Positions 11,379 through 24,459 of a DNA stretch of 64,000 nucleotides are shown in pieces; positions within the stretch are counted from its first letter, which is position 1, and every line of letters begins with the position of its first letter. The DNA lies in contig CALYLX010000140.1 in the NCBI GenBank assembly GCA_944990035.1, positions 1 through 64,000 on the forward strand, read 5' to 3'. This DNA comes from Clitopilus passeckerianus (taxonomy: Eukaryota; Basidiomycota; Agaricomycetes; Agaricales; Entolomataceae). Both the position numbers and the translations under genes were made by a program. Under the pieces are notes generated by a model. That model had not been told where the DNA came from. It did no database searches and was given only the letters and a program-made list of their open reading frames with translations.

Positions 11379-12310
11379 CTACTCCTTCTCCTTCCCCATC
11401 CACTTCTTCCAAAACCCACCTGAAGGCTGATCATACTTATCCAACCCACTGATCCCAACCACAACCTTCCCATGCGCCGTCGTCAACTGCAGATGATCAA
11501 TCTCCCTATTCGACGTCGGCTGTCCAACCATAATCAACGCCTCATCACTCGTCTTCTTCGCCGTCCTCATGCTCGCAGCGAGCGCAGGCAAGAACTGCAG
11601 TGAGCCCTTCCGTGTTTGGAGCTCGAGACATCCGAAGAAGTCATTGGGGAGCATCACGACGATGTCGCCCTTTCGTGTGAGGACTTCGAGCCCAAGCCGA
11701 GGGGCAGAGAGGGGCGTTGAGAGGAGCTTGATAGAGATGTTGCCGGAGTGGGTCGCTACGAGGACTTTGGCTTTGGGTTTTGCGTCGGTTTGTTCGCCGG
11801 TGGTGGCGAGTTCCATGTTAATAGATGCCTTTTGGTTCGGAATGAAGCATCGGGAGGGTTCTTTTGTGGTGCTTATGGCGGTCATGGTGAGGGTCGGGAG
11901 TGAAGCCGTGTGAGGGAATTTGGGGTCGATGTAAAACGTTCCTGCACATGCACATTAGATGGGCTATTTGGACGAGATGAGAGTGCGGTACTCACCGGTG
12001 ATGGGTTCACGACCACAATGCATATGCATCTGGCTGACTGTTGCAGTCGTGTCCGTGCTTAGCTTTGATTCGGCATGGTAGCGAGGCTGCTTGGGAGGAA
12101 CAGCAGGTGGTGGGCCGCCTCTTGTCAACCGTCTCGAGACCGAACCGGATGCTCCAGGACTCGAGGGATCCTCAACATATGCAGGAGGTTCTTCCTTATC
12201 CCTTTTCTGAAACTAAAATTAGCACGAAGCCAAAGAAGCGAAAGGTCCTCCGGACTTACCGAGAGAGCTTCAGTCGTGTTCACAGGTGCCAGGCCATTTT
12301 GAATAATCAT
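11379..12310 (-). CDS. DUF7330-type protein
   Basis: Three exons join without frame breaks. The first is short (MIIQNGLAPVNTTEALS, from 12310), the second is Pro-rich (EEPPAYVEDPSSPG, RGGPPPAVPPKQPRY), and the third is long and starts TFYIDPKFP. The C-terminal part is predicted all-beta, with repeated short strands such as VLVATHSGNISIKLL, LEVLTRKGDIVVMLP and LQTRKGSLQFLP. This pattern is typical of the uncharacterised DUF7330 proteins common in mushroom-forming fungi. No signal peptide or catalytic residues are evident, and the function is unknown. A longer frame extends upstream to about 12570, so the start is the least certain part. Confidence 0.65.
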
Positions 12311-13301
12311 TTTTGCTGCTGCTGGAGAGCTTTCTGGCGAGATAAGGGGCCACGAGGTGGGAAATGGAAGAAAGAGCTGAATCACACCAAGGCGAATAGA
12401 CTCGATACATATATCACTGTGCAACGCTGCGCGTCGTGCGAAATCCCGAGGTGCCACCAGCAGGGTCCATTGTGATACAGGATAACACAGCTTCGTTCTG
12501 TGGACTCCGATTGGGTGGCGATCCGATGATGTTTACCGTGGGTGGCATGTTCAAAGGGAAGCAAGCGCAGTTTGTCGCAGTCGAGAACGTTGTCGAGATC
12601 AGCCTGCGGTGGGCGACGAGTTGATAACTATCGACGGTGACGGGATAGTTGACTGTGCCGCATTCGACCGTTCGTTTATTCACGTCCTGCCGGACAAGTG
12701 CGTTTGTTTTGGTTCTTTTGGTGACGTCCTTGTGCCAGGAAATGAGGCAAGGATGCGATGAAGGTGACTGGTGTGGGTAGGCATGGTGGTGGTCCGATAA
12801 CTTAAAGGCCGAAGCTTTGAGAATTGGAGTTGCAGCCGCGTGAAATAACAATGTGTCGGTTATTTATTGTAATCATAATGTGGTTTTGCTCTTTGACCAC
12901 GACATTCCTCCGGAGGAATCCCATTGCAACTAAAGCAGCAGTTATCCCCAAGAGCCCTTCTTCTATTGTGGCTAGTCACTACTATACTCGTGTTTTACCT
13001 CAAACTTTATTTCCTGAGAGGGTTATGTTCACGAACCTCTAAGAGGAATAAGGAGCTTTATCGCGTTGAATTCTGAATATATCTTTCCGAGGTACAGTAT
13101 AGCCGTCGCTGCCGTTTTACGAATGTAATGCACTTTTCCATCATTGCTATCTTGTTTTCTTGGGGCCTTCGAAGTTGAACTCCCAACCTACTGCCTCTCT
13201 TACGGAGCGATGAATAGACCGGACACGGTAATATCCTCCTAAGAGTACGGCCTCGCGCGATTATCCGCAGTTGCCATCTTGGTGGGCATCTGTTCTGATG
13301 C
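12311..13301. other. Divergent intergenic region, about 1 kb
   Basis: It separates the minus-strand DUF7330-type gene from the plus-strand PQ-loop gene and probably holds both promoters. A minus-strand frame at 12414-12570 could be an upstream exon of the DUF7330-type gene, but no clean splice joins it. Confidence 0.4.
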
Positions 13302-14934
13302 ATGAGCGCACCCCAAATCGCGTCTTTAGGTCAACAGATAATCAGAGCCCAGGTAATCAGGACGGTATATAATATGAAGAAGAACTGGTGTTGGAAGAGG
13401 TTCCTGTTGTCTGATGTCGGACGTCTGTGTGCCAGTGAGTACTTCCTCTAGGTTTATTGCCCTTTGACTGATCATGTTTTGGCATGGTCCCAGTACCATG
13501 ACTTCGTCAATGCTGTGGTTACGTCTGTGCTAATAGTCGGGTGTATGATTTCCTACGCGCCGCAGGTGAGCTAGCTACATAATATTCCAAGGGGTTGCAG
13601 AGGGAGATTGACTCAAGGTATTATAGCATTACCGAATTATCAGTAAAGGTTCCTCAGAAGGCTTGAGTCCATTCTTTCTCTTGCTAGGAAGCGTTGGAAA
13701 TGCAGCCAATATCTTCAACGTGTAAGTGAGGTCCCTGTTTTAGTCCGTGTCTCCATTGGCGGCAGTCTCATGCGCAATCTATATTTCAGCGTGACTTTGC
13801 AATGGCCTGTGGTTCTGTGCTGTCCGGTGTTGGTCAGTTTGCCCCTCTCGTGGCTTATCTGAGCAGGTTCTTATCAGCCCATCCTCTGCGTAGACTCTAG
13901 GAAGCTGTCTAGAAGCCATTGCGGGTATCTTCCAGCTTGGCCTCGCGGCCGTTCTCTTTACGACAACGTACGTTGATCACGATGAATATTCGAGCATCTG
14001 AATGTCTAACTCTGAACGTGCAGGAACATTCTCTACTTGATATACTATCCGCCACATCTCAAGTACACTTCCACCTCTGCAGACCCCGAGGCGATCGAAT
14101 CGTTGTCTCTAGCTACGACGACTAACCATCTGGAGAAAAGTGATCACTGGAAGAGGTCCGTCCGGCTATTTTGTGTGGTTGTGGGTTCCTTGTGAGCGAC
14201 CTTCTGGTCTCCCTCGTGTTGGATATCTCTCATCAGTTGCATATGTATATCAGCATTTTGATGTCACTGACAACAGTCCTCCTCCTCTCATCCTCCTCTC
14301 CCCTGCCTTCCCCAGGCTCACCCTCATCTCCTCTTACCAGCACCTCGCAGATGGCCATCCCTTTCATCTGAATCCCCTTCCTCACCATCGAGTCATGGGC
14401 AACCTTCCTCGGCGTAACCTCTACACTCCTCGCAATAGTCCAGTACATTCCCCAAATCATCCACACATACCAGTTCAAACTCGTAGGGGCATTGAGTATG
14501 CCGACGATGGTCCTACAAATCTCGGGTGCACCGTTGATTGTTTGGAGTATTGGGTCACGGTAGGTGATCTTTTCTCCTTCTCCCTCCTTCCCAAATCACA
14601 TAACTAACCTCCACCTCTCCAAAACAGACCGGGAACCGACTGGACCTCCACCCTCCCATTCGCAGTGTCAGGTCTCATGCAAACGACCCTCCTGATCATG
14701 TGTATACTCTGGACATTCCGGCAACGGAAGCTGGGGATTGATGAATTTGGGCATCCTCTCCCTTGCGATCTTGATCTCAACCCTGCAGAGACGGTTCGAC
14801 TGGTTGGTGATATCCAAGATGCAGGCCACTACGGCGCTACTGCCGACCCTCACGAAAACGACGTTCTTGGATGGGGCGTGGTGATCCCAATGGAAGGGGA
14901 AGACCCTGCTATGAAGACGTTGGGGAGGAAGTGA
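13302..14934 (+). CDS. PQ-loop repeat membrane protein
   Basis: This is a multi-exon membrane protein with two PQ-loop repeats. The first is ISYAPQHYRIISKGSSEGLSP and the second AIVQYIPQIIHTYQ (about 14440). Between them lie hydrophobic segments, including LLLGSVGNAANIFNV and GIFQLGLAAVLF, consistent with the seven-helix PQ-loop/SWEET-like fold. Such fungal proteins are usually vacuolar transporters for cationic amino acids (Ypq type) or related cargo; the substrate here is unknown. The start MSAPQIASLGQQ at 13302 joins to YHDFVNAVV at about 13495 through a 142-nt intron that could hide another exon. The C-terminus is a soluble tail ending PAMKTLGRK. At least six introns are needed. Confidence 0.8.
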
Positions 14935-15234
14935 GGACGTTTCAAGCTTGAAGCCCAGCTGTGGGGTTGGAGAAAATGGGGTGTCCTGTAGACACATTCA
15001 CTGTTCAATTAACGTCTTGTCTTTACGTCAACATTCGAGCGGATTCATCGGGGGAGGTTGACGATGTGCATTCATACATAAGTCTAAGGACGACACGACG
15101 ACATTAGATGAGCCTGTTTTCTATGAGATACATATTAAAACGTAGACATATTGCGCGGGATCTAGATGGTATAGTACAGTGCAAGGTATCATAGCGCACG
15201 ACGAGAGCATATTTGGAAGGCGAGGTAATGAAAA

Positions 15235-18200
15235 TCACCAGAACGCGCACCATCCGGAGAAGCATTGGCATAGATTCTCAAAGGATGTGGCTTGTTCAAT
15301 GAGTTTCTCGACCTGAGCCTCGATAGTGAGGGAAACTTCCGGATTAAAGTCGCGACCTGATGCATAGTTAGAACGCCACGTTAGGATTGTTATTTTGGAC
15401 GGCGACATGCCTGTGAGTTTGTTCTGCACCCTGTTGTACACAAATAAGGCCCGTTCGTTGCGAATTTCCTGCGTTTCTATGGCCATCCATTGGTGTAAGA
15501 ATTGGTAGGAAATCCAAGAGGGAGAAATGTGGGCACCTTTGAAAATGTCCTTTTCGTCTGCCTTGGGCTTACGGCTTGGTCCCTGTGGATGTTCCGGTGC
15601 CCGACCCGTATCGCCTGATCGCTCCAATTCCACTTCTATTGACGGAATCAGCGTTTATTGTTGCACGATCATAATTTACACACCCTCAATGCGGCGAGTT
15701 TCTGTTTCTGGTTGCATGAGACGCCAGTTAATGAGAGGATCATAGACAAAAGCTTCAAGAACAGCCATAAGAGACTCCTTGTTAACTCGCATAACCCGCA
15801 TCGAGATTTCACACGTCTTTCTGAAGCTGCCCTCAATACCGCTCACCTGAAGGATAATTAGCTGGACCTTCGGAAGTGAGTTGACACAAAAAAATACCTC
15901 CATGGCATGTGTCAGCATCCTTGTCAAACGGAATGGCACTTTCTCTGGGAATTTTTCGCGGAGCATAGCGACCTCGAAGCAGTCTCCGAAATCGATATGG
16001 ACGACTTTTCCTGTGCTTCTTTCAAGCAGAACGTTGGAAGGATGGCGGTCTCCTAGACCCAGAATATGTCCGACCATGCTATTAACAGCAAGCGATCGTG
16101 TATAAGTAGCTCGGCGCTCCAGCCAATGCTCCGAATTCGTGGACTTCAGCCAAAGAACGCGGTACAGGTCTTGACCGGTGGTGTTCTCTAGTGCATACTC
16201 GAAGACCTCTATCTTCTGTAGCAGGGTCAGATTTTCATAGTCAGGTGCCATCTACAATGGAGAGTTTAGAAGATACGCAAAGAGAAGGCTGGTGGCGACC
16301 AACCTGGAGCATCAATCGGTATTCAATATTGAGTAAGACCTTCCTTGAGTCTCGGTAGTCTCGTATAAGAACGTGGAGAGTGTCGCTGCCCTGAACCCAT
16401 CCTATCAGACCCGCGTTGGGGGCCAGAGGGATAACCGGATAGCGCTGGATATGAAGCCGGCGCTTGAAACTGTCTGTGTCGACTGACAAGAGGGTATTGA
16501 CAAGACTGAATAGCTGCATAACTCGTTCATCCTGACGGAGGTCCTCGTGCCCTTTCAGCACATATTGATATTCCCTGCCGTCACTTCCTGTTAAGCAGAG
16601 TCGGCGAGGACGCTGTTTGGAGGCAATGACTTGCAGTTTGCTGGCAAAGCTCGCAATCTTGACTACTGGCCGGCCACTCTGATAGGTGCCTGGGCGGTGG
16701 ATTAGTAAAAATGTGGGGTGTTATCCTCGTATTATGACATACCTGGCACGGCCAGGTCGAGGCGTCTGGAGGTTAGGAGTGCAGGTGAAACATATTGAAG
16801 GTCGAGGGTGGTGAGCTGGGGTAGTTGCTTCTCCACCTTCTTGAAAACACCATAGTATATGTCCCAAGCACGGTCTAGTTCCATGTTATCCCCATGAATG
16901 CGCCAGCGACGACATGCTTCCCGTGCTTCATGGAGGTCCCGTCCGAAGACCTGATAGAATGAAGTCTCCCGAGCAGTTGTAGGCCCCTAACCCAAGTGTT
17001 GGTAAGTAGGTCCCCGCCGAACAGCGTGAGGCACTTACTGCCTCGATGAGTTCATGGAGTGGCTCGAGGGCTTGTATCATGCCTTCTGGGTTCTTCTCAG
17101 TGAAGAAGTGGCGAGAAGCTTCTTCAAGTCCTTCATGCCATAGCTCATGCCAGAGAATTGCGACCCTGATGAGCTCCTTGCTAACGAGAAGTGCCTGAAA
17201 CTTATGTTCAGTGGTCGACTTTGTTGGTGGAGAAAAGAGATCTGACCTGATTGACTATTGATGGACTGTGTTCCTGCATACGGTTCATTATTGTGATGGC
17301 TGCGTTCCTGCGAGCTAGGCTTGACGATTTGGAAGCGACAGTTAAAGGATAGATCAGGGCTTGAGGATGATGTCTCCCGACTTCTCCCAAGAGGCTGTTG
17401 ATGTTTCGCCGGATGTTAGAGTGAGGCGTTTGAATTCTCGCAATGATCTACCATGTTCATGAGTTCAAGCCTCCTGTCGGGGATTTACGAAACCGCTTAC
17501 CTGGGGAATGACCACCAGCCAAGTGTCGACTTCTACAGTAGTCGCACCCGTGCCGATAGCGTGGCTAACCTCGTTGTCCGCTCCGAATTTGAACCAGAGT
17601 GTTAACAGGCGAAGTGTGTCTTGAAGCGCCTCCTCATTTCTCAAGGCGATAGATCGGAAGAATCCTGCAAACTTTGTGTGGGTTTGAAGAACGAACCTAA
17701 TTCAGTTTGAAACCCACCATCGATAGCCTGCACAACGTGAGCAACCAAAGCAACCTGATTGTCGGATGAACGACCAGGCTGGCTTTCTAAGAAGTTGATG
17801 ACCTCAAAGTTCGCGAGTGCCCAGGTATGCCACGCTTTGTACCAGGTAGGATCGTAGTGCGTTGCAAGGTGATAAGATTCAAGAATTTCCTTGAAGTTAC
17901 TCTGAGTCCGGACAAATCATGAGTGACTGATAGGATTGAGAGTAGAACCAGAACCTACATCACCCCAACCTTCTGCAACGTCGTATTGCCAGCGTCCAGT
18001 TTTGTAATAGCATCTGGCCAGGAGCTTTGAGTATTCGGTCAATCTCTGTTTTGATACGCTCGAATGGGATAGGTTGTCAGCCGTTTCTCCTTGAATGTCC
18101 TTAGCCATGCTCGACGTGAACTGGCGAATAAATTTGAGGCTGTCTTCTTTTGAACCCTTGGCCCACATAAATTTGAGCTGTGCATAAACAACGTGGGGCG

Positions 18201-21200
18201 GAGCTTTGGCATGAGGATGCTAAGTGAAATCATGTCAGAAGCTATGCTAGCTGATACATGGTCAGAGTCTCACCCTTTCTGGGCTCAAAAGAGAGTTGAT
18301 CGTCTTGTCTGCCAAAGCCATACGCTCGTTCTTGCGACAAAGATTGGCGAACTTAATCCACATCATTGGATCATCTTCAGGGTTTAGAACCAGGGCTCGC
18401 ACTTGCAAGATGCGTTGCCATACTTCAACATCCGGCTGACAGCCTTGCAATCTAAGGGCGCATGTTACAATCATGATGTCTTGGATTGAGGGAATAAAAA
18501 ACCTTTTCATCCAGGTCTTCCTGATATTTTTTTGGCGCTCAGGCTGATCAGCAAACTGTTTGTATTGGATGATTTCTTCCAGTTCAGAGAGCATCTGAGC
18601 TCGAACCATCACGCTAAGCAAAATGTTAGAACAGGTTCCACAGCATTGATAATCGACGTACTTATATGAACGGGCATATCCTTCCCCAACGAATGATGTG
18701 AGTTCGGGATCCAGAAGATCTCGAGCTTTAGCAATTTGCACCATAGCTTTCGGGAATTGGTTCTGATGAACAGATAGGATTGCCCGATAGAAGGCGCGAT
18801 CTGGAGAATCCGCTTTCATGGTAGCAAGGTAACTATCCATAAGATCCCACTCGTGGAGAGACCAAGCTGCTGCGGTAGCCATTGGGGCAATATCTCGGCG
18901 CGACTCATGAGAAGCGGTCGCCCAGGTATGATTGACCTGAACAGCTAGTTGATCCCATTCTCCGAGGGCATGAAGGCATTTCATCCGCCCAAACTGTATG
19001 TCCGAATCTTCGGGGTCCAGCTCTGCCTTTTCGTCATATGCTTTGAGCGCATCTTGCCATCGCCCGAGCCGTTCGAACCACTCTTCACGCTTCCGCACAT
19101 CGTATTGTTCACGAGCGGTTAAAAGGGTGCCCCATGCAGCGTCGTGTTGCTGGAGTCGAGTATTAATGGTGATCAAGGATTCAATGACAGTCGGGGATGC
19201 TTCAGAGAAGTATTCCAGTTCCTTGTAGTGCAACGCCTTGGCATATGCCATGTATTTCATAGCGTGGTCGCCCAGAGTCCGTGACTCGATGGGGAGTGGC
19301 TTCTCTTCGTGCTCCATGAATTCTGCAAGATTCAACAATCGATGGACAAGCTCTGAAGGGGCGGTAGCCGACATGATAGCGAAGTCGATAGAGCGCACCA
19401 GGTCTTCCTGCAAAGGGGTGATGGGTTAGCTGATTACTACCATAGCTGACTATTGACCCTACCTGATATTGGTCATAAAGCTCGCTCCAGCAGGACATAA
19501 AGGCGGCATTGAAAAGTTCCTTGGCAAGTGGTGGGTGTAGTTCTACTAAGTTCATGCAAGCTCGGAGCGCGTGGGAAGGAGACTCTTTCATGAGTTCCAC
19601 GCTAAGTCGGTGCAACCATTCTGTCCAGTCCTCCCGAGTTGTTACTTCTGATACATCCCAGGCCTGTTTCAGGTGCTGTTGGTTGACATTCAATTTAACT
19701 GGCTCCGATGGGGCAGCATGCTCGGGAGCTTTAGTGCTCTCGCTCATCCTAATGTGTACCATGTGAGAATGAAACATCTAGTACATTGATAATGAATATG
19801 CTTACAAAGTTTCAAGGACACCAGCCTCTTGCGGCAGGCGCTCTCCGTTCAGTAGCTTAGAGATCATATTCTCGTATCGCGGATGGTTAACAGGTTTCTT
19901 GATCAAGCACTGCATGACCATGGTTTTAGTAACGACGTGAATCGGGTAAAGGTGTACTTGCCTTATTAATCGTTGGGATGAAGATGGCAAAATCGGAGCC
20001 AAGCTGGACGACCAGAGAACAGAGTGCATCCATGACATACATCCTCAACTCGTTATTAGAGGAATCCAGGACTCTGACAAGCGGATGAATGATTCGAGAT
20101 GCATGGTCAGAGAAGTTGACTCGTCGGGAAAGGCCGTCAATAGTTTGGATTGCCTTCTTGCGAAGAAGGAAAATCCCAGGACCATCCGGGCGCTCGTACG
20201 ACCTGACGATGATTGGGATAACTAGGTGTAGATATTCCTCGATATTGACCCCGAATGTCGTGAAAGCATCGAAGATTTTGATCTGCGTGGCAATTCGCTT
20301 TTCAGTCAGCTCTCCTTCAAACACTTTTAAGAGGAGAGGTAAGATGTTGGGGAGAAAGGGTTTGAATTCAGATTCCAAAGCCTTCCCAGTGGCTTCAATC
20401 AATGCAACAATGGGAAGTTGAAGGGTGGTGTTTTCCCAAAGCTCTGTGGCCAGGCTCAGGATTTCCGGGACGAAATTGCGAACATGTTGTTTGACGATGC
20501 TGATGAGGATCGCAAATTGTTCAAGGTAGAAGCCAAGCCTAGCAGTGGAGGCACGTGTGACCGTTGCAAAGGCAGGCATGATCTTTGACTCTGTCAGTAA
20601 GGGAACTGCCGGAAACGGGTTAGCGTACCTGTGGCAAAAAAGCAACACATCTCAGCCCCTGCGTTTTGAATATTGTCATAATGGCGTCAATGACGTTGGG
20701 ATGGTGGGCACCCAATGAAATGTCCTTAAGAATTGAAAGAAGGGCGTTGATGACAGATGATTGGTAAAAGTCATCGCCAGAAGTTGGGCCTGTGTTTGGG
20801 TTGAGAGGGACCTGATTTACAGCAATCAAAGCTGTTTCGCTAGCTTCGCCTTCTGCTCGACTCTGATTACCAAAGTAAGTGAGGTAGATTGGAAAAGGGA
20901 TTCTGACAACTTACCTTCCTTCTATATGGATCAAGTGCTCCCATTATTCCGAGTACTTTGATGACTTCCCGTCTAACGGGCTGCGATGTTTCTGCCTTCA
21001 GAATGTTGCCCATGAGCTCCAGAAGCTGGGGATATTCTGCAAGCGGTGCAATGACATATCCAGTACTCGAGCAAACTTGCCCGAGTGTATGAAGGGCAGC
21101 GTCACGTTTGATCAATGACGGGTCTGACAGACGCGACAAGATGATCTGCATAAGCTCTGGAACATGGGACATAGCATCCTCCCCTCCAGCACATGCTAGT

Positions 21201-23728
21201 TCGCCCAAGCACATGAGAACGTTGGCAGCAACAGTTGGACTGGTATCATCCGCCTTCTGTAGCAGCATTCGGAGCATAGGTAAAGCATATGGCTTGATCA
21301 GACGTTGGGTAGCGCTGACGAGCAGGGTCAATAGCCTTGTGCATTCTTCGCGGCTTCGTCTAGAAGAGAGATAAGATCTTTGGTGTGGGCCACGAGAGCA
21401 TGTGGCTTACAAAACTGTTGAATATTCAAGCTCCGTGAGTAGCTGGATGAACGCCTTGCGAAGAGATGGCATGATGTAAGCTGGGTTATGTTTGCCCAAA
21501 CGGCCGATGAGGTTGACGGCAGTGACTCGGTTCTCAAACACCTCATCGTTAAGCGCAATGAAGAGTGATCGCACGTTTTCCGCTTGGGCTAAGTGTTTGT
21601 CGAATCGTTCGTGGAGGGATGATAACACGGTATGTCGTATTGTGCAATCTGTGTGCGTATGTGAGTCTATGAGTGACAAAAATGGCCATTGTACCCACCC
21701 GGATCGGCGATTCCGACAGTGAGCAGCTTGTCAAGAACATCGCTTATGACATCAATTGCATGGGTGCTAGCTTGATAGCAGATGGGATCCCTAACGAATA
21801 ATCGGCAACAGGTGAGGGCTGCAGCTCTGCGGACCTCCGCATTATCGTCCTCCAAATAGGGCAATGCACAGTTTCTGACGAACTCGTTCAGAATGTGGCC
21901 TAGTTTAAGACAATAAGACAGTGAATCAGAACTCAGAAATGACAATTCATACCACTAAAATCAAAGGATCCAAGGGTGGTGAGAGCGAGTGTTATAATCT
22001 CTGGTTTCTTCTCGTGAGGAACGACTTGGGTTGGGTTGAGTTCACGATTGATTGGTCCTACTTCCGTCCTGGCAAGGGTATTTGGTGCACCCACCGGCCT
22101 ATAGTGCTGACCGCTAAGTGTCACAGAGAGCAGGTCAAGCAAACGATCTAGAGGCGGGTCAATACCTGTCGATATGTATCAGAAACAGTTATTACCTTGT
22201 ACTGTCCTGAGTAAAGGCGGTATAGCCCGAGCAATATTGGTCAGAGCTTGTCGCAAGGATTCGCTGAGTCCGCAGTCGAACATGAGCTCCAGTTGGTCGT
22301 GGAGAAGCTTCGTAAGGTTGGGTCCGACCGCGGTAGCCAGCATCCCCACGCATTTGAAAATGTCATCCTCGCTGGGAGCATTCTTACGTCTGAAAGCTAT
22401 TTAAGTGGTAGTTTGTAAACAATCATTGAAATATTTACCCTCGTCCTTGCAGGCCCTGCTTAATATGTAACATGATAGGCTCAAGGAACGGTTTCATGTC
22501 GCTTCCAACTGCAGTAGCAGTATGCCCGATCGCAGAAAAGGCTTCATTTCATAATGTCAGTAGGTATCATGTGCCTGGTAATACTACTTACCAAAAGAAC
22601 GCTCCGCAGGTTTCTCCAATTGAGTTAGCAGATGTGCCATAGCTTTGTGCAAGAAATGTTCCGTAAAGGTCTGGGTGTCGTAAGCCGCTAGTGAAGGTAT
22701 CATGGTTATAACCATCTTCCGAACTATTAGCTCGCGGTGTGACTTGAAGCGCAATATTTGTTCTGCGGTGTCAAGGAAGGATTCTTTCATAAACTGTGAA
22801 ACCGGTCAGTTCTGAACTTGTGAGTGCATGGTATGCACCTACCATCCCGGCGTGTAGCAGAAGCTCTCTGAAAGTAAGAAGAGAGCCATGGATGACCTCA
22901 GAAGCCGCCTGTTTCAGCCCTAGCTGTGCATGTGAGAGAATGGCGACGAGATAAGAGCTTCTGGGCTGCCGCTCTCTCTGGGTGAGAATCTCCAAACAAG
23001 CCGCAAGCAACTCGGCAGCGGCCTCTCGCACTATCTGTCGTGGATCTCGTAATACTGCAAGAAGATTGTCGACGACAACACCGATGTGTGTATGGAAGTA
23101 ATTGGGGGTATTCAGAGCAAGTTCCTTGAGGGTCAAGACGGCTGAGTATCGAGCCATCTCTTGTTTCTCCGGCTGCATTAGCTCAATTGCCGCCGGTACC
23201 TCCTTAGACAGAAGTGGTTCCGCAAATGTTGCGCCGCCCACATGAGCAATCTGCCCCAGTATTTTGGAGGCTTGAAGCATCAGGGCAATGTCATGGGTCG
23301 GTAACAGGTGTTTGACATAGTTCCAGAATCGAAAAAGACTCCTCCTTGGAGCAATATTTTGGTCTTCGTCAATCTTCAGGAGCTGACCTATGCAACAATG
23401 ATGTGAGGTCCTTTGAGAATTACAAGAGATGTACGCACTGATCGCGGCCAGACCACCAAAGGCTTCATATGAGTTCGTGCTATGAATCAATTCAAACACC
23501 CTGCGTGTAATGCTGTCATCCCACAACTTGGTCGCAGCATCGCTGGACATTTCTGCCACAGTGGTCGATAGCTTTGGTCGCGAGTTAACTCGACGCGTTC
23601 ACAACCTCAAGCTCAGAACTCACAAACTCCCGAAGGTCCTTGGCTCCCTGCGTCCGGACATTTTCCGACTTGCTCTTGAGATCCGCAAATATGTTGTCTA
23701 CCTGAGTCGCATGTGGATTGGAGGTCAT
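15235..23728 (-). CDS. tor: TOR phosphatidylinositol-3-kinase-related kinase
   Basis: This is the complete target-of-rapamycin Ser/Thr kinase, the catalytic core of TORC1/TORC2 in nutrient-controlled growth. Start is [18 protein letters not shown] at 23728; stop follows the invariant FATC end GWCAFW. In order: N-terminal HEAT repeats (about 20.0-23.7 kb); FAT helices; an FRB domain (about 16.85-17.16 kb) with [13 protein letters not shown] and [13 protein letters not shown]; the kinase domain with [32 protein letters not shown] (catalytic loop) and [12 protein letters not shown] (DFG); and FATC from RDFNPEVSL. The serine in EASRHFF and the Trp in DRAWDIYY match residues needed for FKBP12-rapamycin binding, so sensitivity is expected. 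One intron near the end (15357-15410) has a GC donor. It is convergent with the PQ-loop gene, 300 bp away. Confidence 0.97.
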
Positions 23729-24459
23729 GATCGTCAGCGACGACCTTGAATGCCCACCCACCGTCCCTGTTCAGACTGTTCACTCAGCTTCAGTGTTGGA
23801 CCGTGTTTGGTCTGGAAGCTTTCGGCATTCGGCTTCTACCCCTTGCTGCCTAGCCTGACTGTCACTAAAGTAGGAAGTTCAAATCCTGATCGAGTCCCAA
23901 TTTTCTGTATTCCAGAACCTTGCAGAACGTACTAGGCATTCCTCTTCAAGTTGTGGCCGTGAGTGCTCAGCAAATGGCCAAACTCTTCCATGAGAGGCTT
24001 CCGAACATCCTAGATTAACAGACAAAACTCGAAAAGTCATTAGGGGGTTTCAAAGTTGAAAAGTTTGGTTCCATTAATCACCATTCCCGACCCTTGTTCG
24101 GTCTGAAACTGAGAATGGTGAAAAGTATACATGCCAAACTCTCTGTTTAAAGCAAGGGACGAATAAGAGAGGTAGCGAAATACCCATTAATGGGACGAAA
24201 CTTTTCAACTTTGAAAGACCCTATTGCTAGGTACTTATACATTTGACCTCGAGCTCAACTCGAGCTACATTACACGACTGAGTAACTCCATTCCAGTACC
24301 AAAATAGAAACCACCCCACCCTTCCACGTCGACATCCGCTCGATGCCCGTGTAAGTCCGCTTTGGAGTAACCCGTCAAGATTCCTTCGCTCTTCTCAACG
24401 ACATCTCAGAGACAAGGCCGGAGCGGCTGCTGAGGGTCATATACGAACATCCGCCCGTC
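23729..24459. other. TOR upstream region with an inserted MITE
   Basis: No gene seen. The MITE at 24043-24221 begins 315 bp upstream of the TOR start codon. A lone GTTCAAATCC at about 23878 resembles a tRNA B box, but nothing around it folds as a tRNA. Confidence 0.6.
24043..24221. mobile_element. MITE, Tc1/mariner-like (TA target site)
   Basis: The 179-bp element has 36-bp terminal inverted repeats (24043-24078 and 24186-24221) that match at 32 of 36 positions without gaps. They share the core TTTCAAAGTTGAAAAGTTT and an inner CCATTAAT. Both ends are flanked by TA (24041-24042 and 24222-24223), the target-site duplication typical of Tc1/mariner transposases. There is no coding capacity, so it is non-autonomous. 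It sits upstream of TOR and could affect its transcription or supply a hairpin RNA. Confidence 0.85.

Noticed and set aside
13880..13905. In-frame TAG within the PQ-loop gene
   Set aside because: A phase-0 intron ending at that TAG (acceptor CGTAG, then ACTCTAGGAAGC) joins the conserved parts without any stop.
23870..23895. Possible tRNA at GTTCAAATCC upstream of TOR
   Set aside because: No A box, acceptor stem or T-stem pairing could be found around it.
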